Below, one piece after another: positions 63,815-64,000 of a DNA stretch of 64,000 nucleotides. The stretch is from Maea johnstoni (lineage: Eukaryota > Annelida > Polychaeta > Spionida > Magelonidae). A program made the position numbers and the translations under genes. Positions within the stretch are counted from its first letter, which is position 1; each line of letters starts with the position of its first letter. Location of the stretch: contig OZ012687.1 of assembly GCA_963942565.1 (NCBI GenBank), forward strand, positions 13,261,458-13,325,457. Direction: 5' to 3'. The notes beneath the pieces are model-generated. The model searched no databases, was not told where the DNA came from, and was given only the letters and a program-made list of their open reading frames with translations.

Positions 63815-63912
63815 TTTTTGTGAGGTAATAAGATTGACCTTATTCGTGTGGCTGTCACCACCTCGCCGATGATGCACTGCTGGAGACTGCACTGGAGAGA
63901 TGAACTCTGGCT
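63815..63912 (-). CDS. Scaffold gene, most upstream exon in the window
   Basis: The minus-strand acceptor TGTGTTTTCAG precedes AGCCAGAGTTC. Two phase-0 donors are possible: AAG/GTCAAT with edge 63839, or AAA/GTAAAT with edge 63815. The second fits the consensus better. Both join in frame to the 50745 exon. The product reads PEFISPVQSPAVHHRRGGDS then HTNK, polar and disordered like the rest. The gene continues beyond the right edge, where any FERM or coiled-coil domain would lie. Confidence 0.6.
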
Positions 63913-64000
63913 CTGAAAACACAAAACATGGCCAGAGTTATAAAAAATCACACTACTTCTCACACAAAGTGTTTTTTTGGGGGGGGATTTAAAAAAGGGT

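Overview
The window is animal nuclear DNA. It is AT-rich and has few exons, GT-AG introns and many long microsatellites (TA, TC/GA, TTA, GATA, GAA). It is crowded with short DNA transposons of MITE type. Two PI-PLC X-domain (PLCXD) genes and a Ser/Pro/Gln-rich scaffold gene fit a bilaterian. The texture (frequent TACATGTA-like words, foldback elements, TTAA-, TA- and 7-8 bp-target MITEs) resembles a marine invertebrate such as an echinoderm, hemichordate, cephalochordate or mollusc. No species is claimed.

Layout. (1) 1-11061: probably the 5' end of a minus-strand gene, with a CRE/NRF1 promoter near 3.55 kb, a first exon ending in its ATG, and a 37-bp second exon at 1830-1866. A 0.92-kb near-perfect palindrome sits at 5417-6335. 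(2) 11062-25449 and 26081-40787: two direct copies (A and B) of one ~14.5-kb segment, separated by 631 bp. Each carries a complete two-exon PLCXD gene on the plus strand (exons 18265-18406 + 20986-21845, and 33944-34085 + 38574-39433). The coding exons are almost identical. The introns and flanks differ by many insertions, each with an empty site in the sister copy: hAT-type MITEs, a truncated hAT transposase, a THAP-bearing TTAA element, TTAA MITEs and foldbacks. (3) 40788-45657: gene-poor, with TA-target MITEs and a 200-bp TA tract. (4) 45658-64000: the 3' half of a minus-strand gene for a low-complexity scaffold protein. Its exons lie at 45658-45678, 46875-47001, 47710-49038, 50745-50911 and about 63815-63912, and it continues off the right edge. 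The motif KPFEMSDFYKYS and an acidic EEMLAWYEDQ tail recall FRMD4/INAVA-type cytohesin-binding scaffolds, but this is only a tentative call. The last intron can be read through to give a PDZ-ligand C-terminus (TLV) or spliced to give a different tail.

The genes do not form a pathway. The most informative structure is the tandem duplication. Because each copy preserves the pre-insertion state of the other, exact ends and target-site duplications of several MITE families can be read directly. Two families show exact 7-bp duplications, with no transposase for them in the window.
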